From Sphaerisporangium krabiense (GTDB lineage Bacteria; Actinomycetota; Actinomycetes; Streptosporangiales; Streptosporangiaceae): a stretch of 64,000 bases of DNA. Location of the stretch: NCBI RefSeq assembly GCF_014200435.1, contig NZ_JACHBR010000002.1, positions 1,511,421-1,575,420 of the forward strand, read 5' to 3'. Positions within the stretch are counted from its first letter, which is position 1. Each line of letters opens with the position of its first letter. The notes beneath the pieces are model-generated. The model had not been told where the DNA came from, did no database searches, and saw only the letters and a program-made list of their open reading frames with translations. Positions 7,783 through 15,723 of this stretch are shown piece after piece. A program made the position numbers and the translations under genes.

Positions 7783-7833
7783 GGAGGTGATCACGGTGCG
7801 TCAGGTCCACTGACAGCCCCATCCCGGGGCGTC
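7783..7833 (+). promoter_or_regulatory. Leader mini-ORF and hairpin before 7855 gene
   Basis: GGAGGTGATC (7783-7792) is an unusually long match to the 16S anti-Shine-Dalgarno. It is followed at ideal distance by GTG 7796, which opens a five-codon frame (V-R-Q-V-H) ending at TGA 7811-7813. The stop is embedded in a hairpin (7812-7820 with 7825-7833, loop about 4). The Shine-Dalgarno of the next gene follows. This is the layout of an attenuator or leader-peptide control, though no biochemical logic can be read from five codons. Confidence 0.4.
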
Positions 7834-7854
7834 ACGGAGCCGAAAGGTGCCCGT

Positions 7855-8187
7855 ATGAGCAAGACCGACAAGACCCGGCCGTGGTGGGTCCAGATGGCCG
7901 ACGCGCCCATGCTGACGTGCCTGCCCGTTCACGACCACCGGCTCGGAGCGTGCACGCTCCCCGACGAGATCACCGCCGGCTGCGCCCCTCCCTTCCCGGT
8001 GGAGGGCTGCCACTGGAGGGTCCCCGTCTCTCTCTGGTTCGGCCACCGCACCCGGGCCGCACGCCGGGAGGGCTACCACATCCGGCGCGAAGACACCCGC
8101 CGCGGCCGTCATCAGGTACGCCGCGAGCTGCGCGCCTACCGTCCCGGCCCGGGAGGGGACGCGGCCCCGGACGAGATCGGGCACTGA
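7855..8187 (+). CDS. Conserved small actinobacterial protein, unknown function
   Basis: 110 residues from ATG 7855, with GAAAGG seven bases upstream. It starts MSKTDKTRPWWVQMADAP and contains four cysteines, two in the motifs LTCLPVHDH and GACTLPDE and two around AGCAPPFPVEGCHW, then an Arg-rich tail. The pattern recalls small conserved actinobacterial proteins of no known role; the Cys/His content would allow metal binding, but the spacing is not that of a known zinc finger. An in-frame ATG at 7771 would add 28 residues but runs through the leader mini-ORF region and is less likely. A hairpin follows the stop. Confidence 0.65.
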   Translation: MSKTDKTRPWWVQMADAPMLTCLPVHDHRLGACTLPDEITAGCAPPFPVEGCHWRVPVSLWFGHRTRAARREGYHIRREDTRRGRHQVRRELRAYRPGPGGDAAPDEIGH

Positions 8188-8203
8188 TCCGCCACCGGCG
8201 GAT
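8187..8203 (+). terminator. Short hairpin after 7855 gene
   Basis: ATCCGCC (8187-8193) pairs with GGCGGAT (8197-8203) around a 3-base loop, overlapping the stop codon's last base. It is a likely terminator without a T-tract. Confidence 0.45.
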
Positions 8204-8261
8204 ACGCCTGTGGCTCAGGGATCCGCCTCCAGGATGAGCAGCCCCGGCCGGGAGCCTTCGG

Positions 8262-9281
8262 TCAGTCGCCGGCGGCGGGGCGGCGGAGGAGGGGATGGGT
8301 GCGCATCGCGACCTCCAGCTCGCCGGGGAGCTCGTCGCGGTAGCGGCCCAGGGTGGCCAGGTCGCGATGGCCGAGGACGCGGCGCACCGCGTCCATGTCG
8401 ACCGCGTCGGCCAGCAGGTGGGTCGCCGTGGTGTGCCGCAGGCCGTGCGGGGTCACCGAGCGCTGCTGGGCGGGCGGCACCCGCCGCTGGACGCGGTCGA
8501 TCACCGCCTGGACGTCGCCGCGCGCCAGCCGCCTGCCCCGCCACGACAGCAGCAGGGCCTTCTCGGACGTGGCGGGCCGCCCGCAGGACAGGTAGACCTC
8601 CAGCGCCTCGGCGACGTCGGCGGGCAGCGGCACGTCGCGCGTGCGCCCGCCCTTGCCGAAGATGCGCCAGTAGCGGACCCCGTCGTTGGTGTAGAAGTCC
8701 TCGACGTTGGCGCGGACGAGCTCCGACACCCGCGGGCCGAGCGTGGACAGCAGCAGCACGATCACCGCGTCGCGCGCCTCCATGCGCTGGTCGCGCCGCC
8801 CGCCCTCCGGCTCGGCGGACGTCAGCGACCGCGCCGCGCCCACCAGCCCCTGCGCCTGCTCGCGGGTGAGCGCCCGGCGTTCTGCGCGCAGCCCGCCACG
8901 CTCCTTGGCCGTCACCGTCACGGCCGTCATCGGGTTGACCTGCACCCACCCGGTCAGCGTCGCGTGCTTGAAGAACGCCGACACCGAGCGCCGGAACCGT
9001 GACTGGGACGAGGCGCTCTGCGAGGCGGGGCCGCCCGGAGCGGAACGCCGCCCGTCCGGCTTGCGGGCGAAGGCCAGCAGCACCGCGTCGACGTCCTCAC
9101 CGGTCAGATCGTCGAGCACCTGGCCGGGCCCGGCCAGGGCCGAGAACGTGCCCACGTCGCGCGCGTACACCTCGGCCGTCGCGGGCGACAGGGCGCCGGT
9201 GACGGTCTTGGCGAGGATCAACTCGATATAACGGTCGGCGGACTCTTCGACGGTGATTCGCTTCAGCTGGGCGGGCCGCAT
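8262..9281 (-). CDS. Tyrosine recombinase/integrase 1
   Basis: 339 residues. An N-terminal SAM-like DNA-binding domain (about 1-140) precedes the catalytic domain. The active-site set is complete: Arg in LGPRVSELV, Lys in FGKGGRTRD, His-x-x-Arg in PHGLRHTTAT, His in VLGHRD and the nucleophile Tyr in TLGRY. It resembles XerC/D-like chromosomal recombinases. No excisionase gene and no att repeats are visible. A second recombinase of the same orientation lies 2.3 kb away (11621-12622). ATG 9281 gives MRPAQLKRITVEESADRY, a credible start. Confidence 0.9.
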   Translation of the reverse strand: MRPAQLKRITVEESADRYIELILAKTVTGALSPATAEVYARDVGTFSALAGPGQVLDDLTGEDVDAVLLAFARKPDGRRSAPGGPASQSASSQSRFRRSVSAFFKHATLTGWVQVNPMTAVTVTAKERGGLRAERRALTREQAQGLVGAARSLTSAEPEGGRRDQRMEARDAVIVLLLSTLGPRVSELVRANVEDFYTNDGVRYWRIFGKGGRTRDVPLPADVAEALEVYLSCGRPATSEKALLLSWRGRRLARGDVQAVIDRVQRRVPPAQQRSVTPHGLRHTTATHLLADAVDMDAVRRVLGHRDLATLGRYRDELPGELEVAMRTHPLLRRPAAGD

Positions 9282-9587
9282 CTAACAGCTCAGTCCTTTC
9301 CGATCCATTCGATCCGTCCGGTCCTTCCTATCCCGCGATCACGCCGACCGTACCGGCCCGCACCGACAATTCCGCGCTCCCGTCTCCGCGCGGCCGGGAA
9401 ATGACGCCCGCGCCCGCGTCGCCCCGGCTCCACCGGGCCCGGAGGGGCTGCGGAGCGTGCCCGCGAAAGGGCGGAAAGTCGTCGATGATTCCCAGGTGAT
9501 ATGAACCGGAGGGATTTTTCGATTCGGCGATCGGGCGTCGGCTAACGTGCCGACGGCCGGGACCCGACACGTGGGGGAGTAGGTCGG
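9282..9587. other. 306-bp intergenic region
   Basis: This gap separates the divergent recombinase and exported-protein genes and should hold both promoters. It is slightly less GC-rich near 9490-9530. A TAACGT-like -10 at about 9543 could serve the rightward gene, whose Shine-Dalgarno GGGGGAGTAGG is at 9572-9582. I see no repeat, RNA gene or convincing reading frame. Confidence 0.5.
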
Positions 9588-10508
9588 ATGAAACGATTTC
9601 TGTCCGTTGCCGGGATGTCCGCCCTAGTCATGGCCCTGGTGTCCGGATCGCCGGTCGCGCTCCCGGCCGCGGACGAGGTCGAGTTCCCGCACGTCCCTTT
9701 GGGCGTCAAGTCCATCGCCGGGGGAGTCGTCGTGAAGGACGGCGTGGCGGTCGAAGGGGCGGACGTGCTCGTGCTCTCCATGCCCGCCGACCTGGAGTCG
9801 GTGCCGATCGGCGGCCTGGTGTACCCGCGGACGGTGGGCGCGGCGAGCACCGACGCGCTCGGCCGCTTCACGGTCAACGTCGACCCCGCCGCGATCCCGC
9901 CCGGTCACGCCGACGAGGACGGGGCCGTGCGGATCGAACTGGTGATCGCCGACGACGAGCACGAGGTCCGCTGGAACGACACCGCCGTGCCCGCCCGTCA
10001 CCCCGTGCGGGTGGGCGGCGCGCCGCGGTGCGGGGGCGAGGGGAGGACGGCCTGCCGGCTCGGAGAGCCGGCCCATTTGATCCCGGTCGGCGTGGGCGGC
10101 ACGGATCGGCTCAAGGTCGTGGTCGAGGTCCCGCCGGGCGCCTACGTCACCCCGCTGTGGTCCTCGGCCCACTATCGATCGCTGGGCGGCTCACTGCCGC
10201 TCCAGGTGGTCGCCGATCTCGGTGCCATGCCGAGCGTGCGGGACGTGAACGACGCTCTGTCCGGTGAGTGGCCCGGTACCCTCGACGGCGAGTTCCCGGG
10301 CTCCGCCGACCCGGGGTCCTCCCGCGACCCGGTTCCCCTCGTGGCCGTGACGGCCCCGCCCCTGCTGGACGTCGTCACGGTGTCCGCCGCCCCGGTGCCC
10401 GCGATGCCGCGCGATCCCACCTTCGCCGAGATCGCGGCGCGGCTTCGGTCGGGCAGGATCACCGCGGCCCAGATGGTGGCGGGGACGCTGGGCGCCACCG
10501 GCGGGTGA
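9588..10508 (+). CDS. Exported protein with transthyretin-like segment
   Basis: 306 residues. An N-terminal signal peptide is visible (MKRFLSVAGMSALVMALVSG followed by an Ala-rich cleavage region). Residues about 40-120 (SIAGGVVVKDGVAVEGADV, then TDALGRFTVNVDPAAI) resemble a carboxypeptidase-regulatory/transthyretin-like beta fold. Two cysteines (PRCGGEGRTACRLG) could form a disulfide. The C-terminal 80 residues are Pro/Ser-rich and end in a small helix. I do not recognise an enzyme. GGGGGAG lies 7 bases before ATG 9588. It is divergent from recombinase 1, and its role is unknown. Confidence 0.75.
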   Translation: MKRFLSVAGMSALVMALVSGSPVALPAADEVEFPHVPLGVKSIAGGVVVKDGVAVEGADVLVLSMPADLESVPIGGLVYPRTVGAASTDALGRFTVNVDPAAIPPGHADEDGAVRIELVIADDEHEVRWNDTAVPARHPVRVGGAPRCGGEGRTACRLGEPAHLIPVGVGGTDRLKVVVEVPPGAYVTPLWSSAHYRSLGGSLPLQVVADLGAMPSVRDVNDALSGEWPGTLDGEFPGSADPGSSRDPVPLVAVTAPPLLDVVTVSAAPVPAMPRDPTFAEIAARLRSGRITAAQMVAGTLGATGG

Positions 10509-10607
10509 GCGCGCGCCCGGAAAACCCGGTGACAGCGAGCGCGCCGGGCCGGGATCATGGCGCTGCGCGGGCCGGGGGCGGCCCGCCGTATCCGCTGGAG
10601 GATCCTC

Positions 10608-11006
10608 ATGGCCACCTACACGACCGTTCCGGAACTGCTGCCGCCGCCGGGATACGCGCACGCCGCCGTGGTGGAGGCGGGGGAGCGGCTGGCGTTCATG
10701 GCCGGGGCCGTCCCACTGGACGCCGAGGGCGGGCTCGTCGGGGAGGGCGACCCGGCCGCGCAGGCCCGGCAGGTGCTCGCCAACCTGGAGACCGCCCTGC
10801 TCGCCGTCGGCAGCGGCCTGCGGCACGTCGTCGCCAGCACGGTGTACGTCGCCACCACCCGGCAGGAGGACCTGTCCGCCGTGTGGGAGGTCGTCCGCGC
10901 GTCGGAGCTGTCGGCGGGCCCGCACACCTCCACGCTGCTCGGCGTGTCCCTGCTCGGCTACCCCGGTCAGATCGTCGAGGTCACCGCCACCGCCGTCGTC
11001 CCGTGA
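10608..11006 (+). CDS. RidA/YjgF-family protein, atypical active site
   Basis: 132 residues, start ATG 10608 with CTGGAGGA upstream. The trimeric RidA fold is recognisable from FMAGAVPLDAEGGLVGEGDP, from the middle ARQVLANLETALLAVGSGL, and from the end GQIVEVTATAVVP. True RidA enzymes, which hydrolyse reactive 2-aminoacrylate, carry an arginine in a P-x-R-S segment. Here the segment reads GPHTSTLLG, so that arginine is absent. It more likely belongs to one of the non-deaminase Rid subgroups, with unknown activity. It lies between an exported and a membrane protein, with no catabolic partner. Confidence 0.85.
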   Translation: MATYTTVPELLPPPGYAHAAVVEAGERLAFMAGAVPLDAEGGLVGEGDPAAQARQVLANLETALLAVGSGLRHVVASTVYVATTRQEDLSAVWEVVRASELSAGPHTSTLLGVSLLGYPGQIVEVTATAVVP

Positions 11007-11083
11007 GCCGCGTACCGGGCATTCCCGACGATCCCGGCGTGGTTCCCGCGCCGCGACGGCCCCGCCGCGTCTAGCATTCAGTC

Positions 11084-11566
11084 ATGGGTGGCATTGGCTT
11101 GCCGGAGCTTCTGATACTTCTGGTCGTCGGCGTCGTGGTCGTCGGGCTCTTCGCCGCCCTGACGCGCCGGGGCGCCAAGGCCCCGGGACCGTCGTACGTG
11201 TCGGCCTGGCAGGGCGGCGTCACGCCTCCCCAACCCGGCGACCTGCAGGGCCAGGTGTACGCGCTGGTCGCGCAGGGGAAGAAGATCCCGGCGATCAAGC
11301 TGGTCCGCGAGCACACCGGCCTCGGCCTCGCCGACGCCAAGGCGTACGTCGACGCGCTCGCCGCGAGCCGTCCCGTCCCGCCCGCGGTCGCCCGCAAGCT
11401 GGCCCCGCCGCGCCAGGCCGCCGTCCCGGCGCCGCCCCGGGAGGATCTGGCCACCCGGGTGCGGGCTCTGAAGGCGGACGGCCGCGCCGAGCAGGCCGTG
11501 TACCTGGTGCGCGGTGAGACCGGGATGGGCCGGCAGGAGGCCGAGGCGTTCGTCCAGCAGCTCTGA
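11084..11566 (+). CDS. Membrane protein with two L7/L12 C-terminal-like repeats
   Basis: 160 residues. Residues 5-26 form one membrane helix (LPELLILLVVGVVVVGLFAA). Two similar segments follow: GKKIPAIKLVREHTGLGLAD (residues about 66-90) and GRAEQAVYLVRGETGMGRQE (about 132-156). Each resembles the helix-turn-helix part of the ribosomal protein L7/L12 C-terminal domain, the site that in L7/L12 contacts GTPases. The function of such membrane-anchored versions is unknown. A -10-like TAGCAT at 11072-11077 places the transcription start on or next to ATG 11084, suggesting leaderless translation. It converges with recombinase 2. Confidence 0.8.
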   Translation: MGGIGLPELLILLVVGVVVVGLFAALTRRGAKAPGPSYVSAWQGGVTPPQPGDLQGQVYALVAQGKKIPAIKLVREHTGLGLADAKAYVDALAASRPVPPAVARKLAPPRQAAVPAPPREDLATRVRALKADGRAEQAVYLVRGETGMGRQEAEAFVQQL

Positions 11567-11620
11567 CCCGCGTCCGGTGCCTTGCCGTCGCCCTCGGCCG
11601 GGCGCTACGGAGACGCGGCC

Positions 11621-12622
11621 TCAGCCGGCCCGCGGCGTGCCCGGATCCGGGGCGTCCGGGCGCAGCCCCTCCAGCACCGCGTAGGCGGGGTTGCCCCGGG
11701 CCGCGTGGCGCACCTCGCGCGCCGTCGAGGCCACGTACGCCTGTCCGGTGACGATCGAGGAGTGGCCGAGCAGCTCCATGAGCTCGTGCGCCGAGGCCCC
11801 GCGCTCGGCCAGGCGCGTGGCGAACTCGTGCCGCAGCGCGTGCACCAGCGTCCCCTTCTGCACGCGGTCGTGGATCCCCGCGTACCGGTAGCACTGGCGC
11901 ACCAGGTACTGCAGCCCGCCGCGCCGCAGCGGCTCGTTGCGCAGGTCCACCAGCAGCGGCGCCGACCGGGGCAGCGTCGTGAGCCCGAACCGGGTGAGGC
12001 GGCTGGCCAGGTAGGCGTCGATCAGGTGCTCGATCGGCGGCTCGATGGGCAGCGACCGCGCCTTGCCGCCCTTGCCGACGACCTGGACGCGCCGGTCGCC
12101 CTGCGCGCCGCCGATCGAGCCGAGCGTCAGGCCGAGCAGCTCCGCCGAGCGCATGCCGGTGACCAGCGCCAGCGCCAGCACGACCAGGTCGCGCTCCACC
12201 CAGGGGTCACGGGCCTCGCGGGCGCCCGCCGCGATGCGCTCCAGCAGCGTCGCCGACGCCGTCCCGTCGCCGAGCAGCGGCTTGGGCGCCTTGGCGGGCT
12301 GCTTGGGGCGGGGGACCGCCGCCATGGGGTTGCCCTCCAGCATGCCCTCGGCCACGCAGAAGGTGAGGAACTGGTTCCAGGCGCTCCACGCGCGGTTGAC
12401 GCTGGCGGGCGAGCGCGGCTCGGCGAAGTCGGCGAACGCCGCCCGCACCAGGCGTCCGCCCAGCGAACGGACCTCCAGGTCCTCCACCGGGACTCCCGCC
12501 ACGCCGGCCGCCGCCAGCGCCACCAGGCGCAGGTCGCGCTCGTACCCGGCGAGGGTGTGCGGCGACAGCTTCTTGGCGCGCAGCGACGACAGGAACTCGG
12601 CCACGGCCTCGGGCACGCGCAT
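11621..12622 (-). CDS. Tyrosine recombinase/integrase 2
   Basis: 333 residues from ATG 12622 (MRVPEAVAEFLSSLRAKKLS). An 18-residue longer frame from 12676 exists but begins before the usual N-terminus. The core-binding domain (about 1-110) is followed by a complete catalytic set: Arg in TGMRSAELL, Lys in GKGGKARSL, His-x-x-Arg in HALRHEFATR, His in LLGHSS and Tyr in TGQAYV. It is related to, but clearly diverged from, recombinase 1. No excisionase or att site is seen. Both recombinases point left and enclose three rightward genes. Confidence 0.9.
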   Translation of the reverse strand: MRVPEAVAEFLSSLRAKKLSPHTLAGYERDLRLVALAAAGVAGVPVEDLEVRSLGGRLVRAAFADFAEPRSPASVNRAWSAWNQFLTFCVAEGMLEGNPMAAVPRPKQPAKAPKPLLGDGTASATLLERIAAGAREARDPWVERDLVVLALALVTGMRSAELLGLTLGSIGGAQGDRRVQVVGKGGKARSLPIEPPIEHLIDAYLASRLTRFGLTTLPRSAPLLVDLRNEPLRRGGLQYLVRQCYRYAGIHDRVQKGTLVHALRHEFATRLAERGASAHELMELLGHSSIVTGQAYVASTAREVRHAARGNPAYAVLEGLRPDAPDPGTPRAG

Positions 12623-12738
12623 CAGCACCAAGGGGATACCTTCACCCACGACGCCTCCGCACCCCGGACATGCCACAAAGTGCTGTGATTATGCATGAAA
12701 TCCGGACCGTACGGCGCCCGACACGCCGCAGCGTCCGG

Positions 12739-14073
12739 TCACGTGCCGGAGCCTCCCGGGGCGGGCGGCCGGGCGGGCGTGCCGTCCAGGGACCGCAGCC
12801 GCAGGACGAACCGGGCGCCGTGCGGGGAGTCCTCGACGCGCAGCGTCCCGCCGTGCGCCACCGCGATCTCCCGGGAGATCGCCAGGCCCAGCCCGGTCCC
12901 GGCCGGGTCGCGGCGCCGGGCGTCGTCCAGCCGGACGAACCGGTCGAACACCCGCTCGCGGTCCGCGGGCGCGATGCCGTCGCCGTCGTCCTCGACGGTG
13001 AGGACCGCCTGCCCGTCCACGGCCTCGACGCGGACGACGACCTCGCGCTCGGCGTGCCGCTGGGCGTTGCCGACGAGGTTCTCCACCACGCGCGCGAGCT
13101 GGACGCGCTGCCCGCTCACCGGGACGGGGGAGGAGGTCCGCACGCGGACCGGGACCGCGTTCACCCGTGCCCCGGTCGCCTCGGCCGCGAGCGCGGCCAG
13201 GTCCAGCCGCTCGGGCGGCACGGGGTCGGCCGCGCGCAGGCGGGCCAGCTCCAGCAGGTCGGCGACGATCGCCTCCAGCCGGTCGGTGGTCGCGAGCGCG
13301 TCGCGGAGCGCCTCGTGCGGGTCGACCTCGCCGGGGTAGGCCAGCGCCTCCTCCAGGCAGGCGCGCAGCCCCGCGAGCGGGGACCGCAGCTCGTGGGAGG
13401 CGTCGGAGGCGAACCTGCGCTGCTGCTTGACCGCCGTCTCCAGGCGGGCGAGCGTCTCGTTGGCGGTGCGCGCCAGCATGGTGATCTCGTCCCGGCCCGG
13501 CGGCAGCGGAACGCGCAGGCTCAGGTCGGTGCCGGTGATCTCCGTCATCCGCGCCGAGATGGTCTGCACCGGACGCAGGGTGCGGCCGAGCATGCTCCAG
13601 CTCGTCCATCCGACCAGGCCCACGATGGGCGCGGCGCCCACGGCGATGCCGATGTCCAGCTCGTTGGTCGAGAGGATGGACGGCGCCGTCATCCCCGCGT
13701 AGATGACCGAGGAGCCTGATGTGGGGGTGGCGCGGATGGCCATGAGGATGACGCACCCCTGGCTCGTGCCGCACTCGGTGATGTGCTGGAACCGGTCGTC
13801 GGGCGGCGGGCGGACCCGCGACAGCGGCGTGTGCTCCGGGGCCGCCCTGCTGGAGTTGGTCACGTGGCCGCGCGCGTCCACGACCTGGATCAGGTCCACC
13901 GGGCGCCGCGCCGGGATCGTGTGGGGCACCGTGTCGCCGCGGACGGCCGCGCTCCACTGCCCGGCCACGCGCTGGTTGGCGTCCATGGCGTCGGCCTCGG
14001 TCTTGTACCGGATGGCGGCGGCGAGGGTGGCCCCCACCACGGCCAGGAACACGACCGACAGCGCCATCGCCAT
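12739..14073 (-). CDS. Orphan sensor histidine kinase
   Basis: 444 residues. A membrane helix (about 1-20) is followed by an extracytoplasmic sensor of about 115 residues containing two cysteines (ECGTSQGC), a second helix (about 140-165), HAMP (about 165-220), HisKA with phospho-acceptor His227 in SDASHELRSPLAG, and the HATPase domain (VVENLVGNAQRH, then DDGDGIAPADRERVFDRF and GTGLGLAIS). This is an OmpR-partner class-I kinase, yet no response-regulator gene adjoins. ATG 14073 opens almost inside the first helix. The frame upstream stays open for about 34 codons and could encode a basic cytosolic N-terminus, but it has no ATG, GTG or TTG. Confidence 0.85.
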   Translation of the reverse strand: MAMALSVVFLAVVGATLAAAIRYKTEADAMDANQRVAGQWSAAVRGDTVPHTIPARRPVDLIQVVDARGHVTNSSRAAPEHTPLSRVRPPPDDRFQHITECGTSQGCVILMAIRATPTSGSSVIYAGMTAPSILSTNELDIGIAVGAAPIVGLVGWTSWSMLGRTLRPVQTISARMTEITGTDLSLRVPLPPGRDEITMLARTANETLARLETAVKQQRRFASDASHELRSPLAGLRACLEEALAYPGEVDPHEALRDALATTDRLEAIVADLLELARLRAADPVPPERLDLAALAAEATGARVNAVPVRVRTSSPVPVSGQRVQLARVVENLVGNAQRHAEREVVVRVEAVDGQAVLTVEDDGDGIAPADRERVFDRFVRLDDARRRDPAGTGLGLAISREIAVAHGGTLRVEDSPHGARFVLRLRSLDGTPARPPAPGGSGT

Positions 14074-14502
14074 CAGGGTGTAGCGGGCCCGGATCGAGGC
14101 CGGGGAAAGCGCTTTCCACCCCCTGGCGAGGACGTGGCGGCGAAGGAGCCGCGGGACGACGTTCAGGGGACGCTCCGATCAGGTGACACGGGGACGCACG
14201 GCGGTCCGGATGACGGCGGGCCCGGGACGCCGGGCCGTGCGGCGGGGACGGTATCGCGGGGACGTCCTGGCTCGGGGAAGACGTCCGCCCCGCGCGGCCC
14301 GCGCGGGGGCCGGCGTTGTGGCCAGGAGGCGACTTGTACGCCGAGAGGGCCTCCGACCTGCTATAACGCTAGCACCAGAGGGGAATTGCTCCAGCCAAAG
14401 ACTTCCCCAAGTCTCCCCGCGCCCCCCGGCCGGGGCGGGCCGCCGTCCTGCCCCGCGTGATCACGTAGCATGGCGCCCGACCCGTCGAGCCTGGAGGGCG
14501 CC
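14074..14502. other. 429-bp region between kinase and deaminase
   Basis: The leftward kinase and rightward deaminase are divergent. The first 100 bases keep an open kinase frame without a start codon. A TAGCAT -10-like element (14466-14471) may serve the deaminase. A small hairpin AGACTT-cccc-AAGTCT (14399-14414) is present. TTGTAC (14334) and TATAAC (14362) look promoter-like, but their 22-base spacing is too long. I see no gene. Confidence 0.45.
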
Positions 14503-14982
14503 ATGGTGAACGACATCGACCTGCGGCACCTGCGGAGGTGCGTCGAGCTCGCCGCCGAGGCGCTGGCGGAAGGGGACGAGCCGTTCGGCTCGGTCCTCGT
14601 CGCGGCGGACGGCGCGGTGCTCGCCGAGGACCACAACCGCGTGGCCGGGGGCGACCGCACCCGTCACCCGGAGTTCGCGCTGGCACGCTGGGCTGCGGCC
14701 AACCTGACCCCGGAGCGACGCGCGGCGGCGACCGTCTACACCTCGGGCGAGCACTGCCCCATGTGCGCGGCGGCGCACGGCTGGGTCGGCCTCGGCCGCA
14801 TCGTCTACGCCACCTCGTCCGCGCAGCTCGCCGCGTGGCTCGCCGATATGGGCGTCCCGGCCCCGCCGGTGCGCACGCTGCCGATCGGCGAGGTGGTGCC
14901 CGGCGCGGTCACCGACGGGCCCGTCCCCGAGCTGGCCGAGCGGGTGCGCGAGCTGCACCGCCGCTTCCACCGCGCCGGCTGA
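14503..14982 (+). CDS. Nucleoside/nucleobase deaminase (CDA fold)
   Basis: 159 residues from ATG 14503, with GGAGGG at 14492. The zinc site of the cytidine/deoxycytidylate-deaminase superfamily is present: His-Pro-Glu in TRHPEFALAR (zinc ligand plus catalytic glutamate) and CPMC in SGEHCPMCAAAHGW (two zinc cysteines). The opening EGDEPFGSVLVAADG matches the guanine-deaminase/tRNA-adenosine-deaminase-like subgroup. It is short and lacks obvious tRNA-binding extensions, so a free-base or nucleoside substrate is more likely than tRNA. It stands alone, and its stop faces the SDR gene. Confidence 0.85.
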   Translation: MVNDIDLRHLRRCVELAAEALAEGDEPFGSVLVAADGAVLAEDHNRVAGGDRTRHPEFALARWAAANLTPERRAAATVYTSGEHCPMCAAAHGWVGLGRIVYATSSAQLAAWLADMGVPAPPVRTLPIGEVVPGAVTDGPVPELAERVRELHRRFHRAG

Positions 14983-15021
14983 TCGCCGGGCCGGGCGTCC
15001 CCGCCCCGGCGTCCGTGAGGA

Positions 15022-15723
15022 TCAGACGGGCTGGCCGATGGGCCGCACGACCATGGTGTTGACGTCCACGCCGCGCGGCTGGGTGATCGCCCAGACGAGG
15101 GACTCGGCGAGCTGGTCCGCCGTCAGCAGCGAGCCGTCGGGCGGTCCGCCCAGGCCGTCCCAGAAGGGGGTCTCCACGCGCCCCGGGGCGATCAGCGTGA
15201 CGCCCACGCCGTCGGCGGTGACCATGCGGCGGGTGTTCTCGGCGAGGCCGGTGACCGCCCACTTGGTGGCCCCGTAGAGGTTGCCGGGGGTGTTGACGAA
15301 GCCCGCGACGCTGCCGATGAGGACGATGCGCCCGCCGGTCTCCTTCAGCGCGGGCAGGGCGGCCCTGATGAGCAGCGCGGGACCGAGGACGTTGGTGAGG
15401 ATCATCTCGCGCCAGCGGGCGGGGTCGCCGTCGCCGAGGGTGTCGTGGCTGGCGAGGCCGGCGTTGGCGACGGCGGTGTCCAGCCGCCCGAACTCTTTGA
15501 CGGTGGACTCGACGGCCGCGGTGACGGCCGCGTCGTCGGAGGCGTCCCCGGGGAGGGTCAGCAGGCCGGGCGGGTCGCCGAGCCCGGCGGCGAACCGGGT
15601 GAGACGGTCGCGGTCACGGCCGGTGACCGCGACGCGGTGGCCCCGGTCGAGCAGGAGCCGGGCCGCGGCCGCCCCGATGCCGCTGGAACCACCGGTGATC
15701 AAGGTGACAGGGGAGTCGGTCAT
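15022..15723 (-). CDS. SDR-family oxidoreductase
   Basis: 233 residues from ATG 15723 (MTDSPVTLITGGSSGIGAAA). Classical short-chain dehydrogenase: TGGSSGIG cofactor loop, NAG in VANAGLASHD, serine in LIGSVAGF, and the YxxxK pair in NLYGATKWAV. The Arg in TGRDRDRL after beta-2 suggests NADP(H). Substrate unknown. The three upstream in-frame codons (MRR) are possible but less likely. It is convergent with the deaminase and has no co-oriented partner. Confidence 0.9.
   Translation of the reverse strand: MTDSPVTLITGGSSGIGAAAARLLLDRGHRVAVTGRDRDRLTRFAAGLGDPPGLLTLPGDASDDAAVTAAVESTVKEFGRLDTAVANAGLASHDTLGDGDPARWREMILTNVLGPALLIRAALPALKETGGRIVLIGSVAGFVNTPGNLYGATKWAVTGLAENTRRMVTADGVGVTLIAPGRVETPFWDGLGGPPDGSLLTADQLAESLVWAITQPRGVDVNTMVVRPIGQPV

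Noticed and set aside
7725..7790. 21-codon Arg-rich uORF (ATG 7725)
   Set aside because: The only promoter-like TAGCGT ends one base before it, so the message would start inside it; its stop merely overlaps the ribosome site of the leader mini-ORF.
8188..12740. att-site direct repeats flanking the two recombinases
   Set aside because: I found no repeat longer than chance for such GC-rich DNA at the ends of the segment; a computed search is needed.
14334..14367. TTGTAC and TATAAC as a rightward promoter
   Set aside because: Spacing is 22 bases, too long for a normal promoter, and the deaminase has a nearer TAGCAT.
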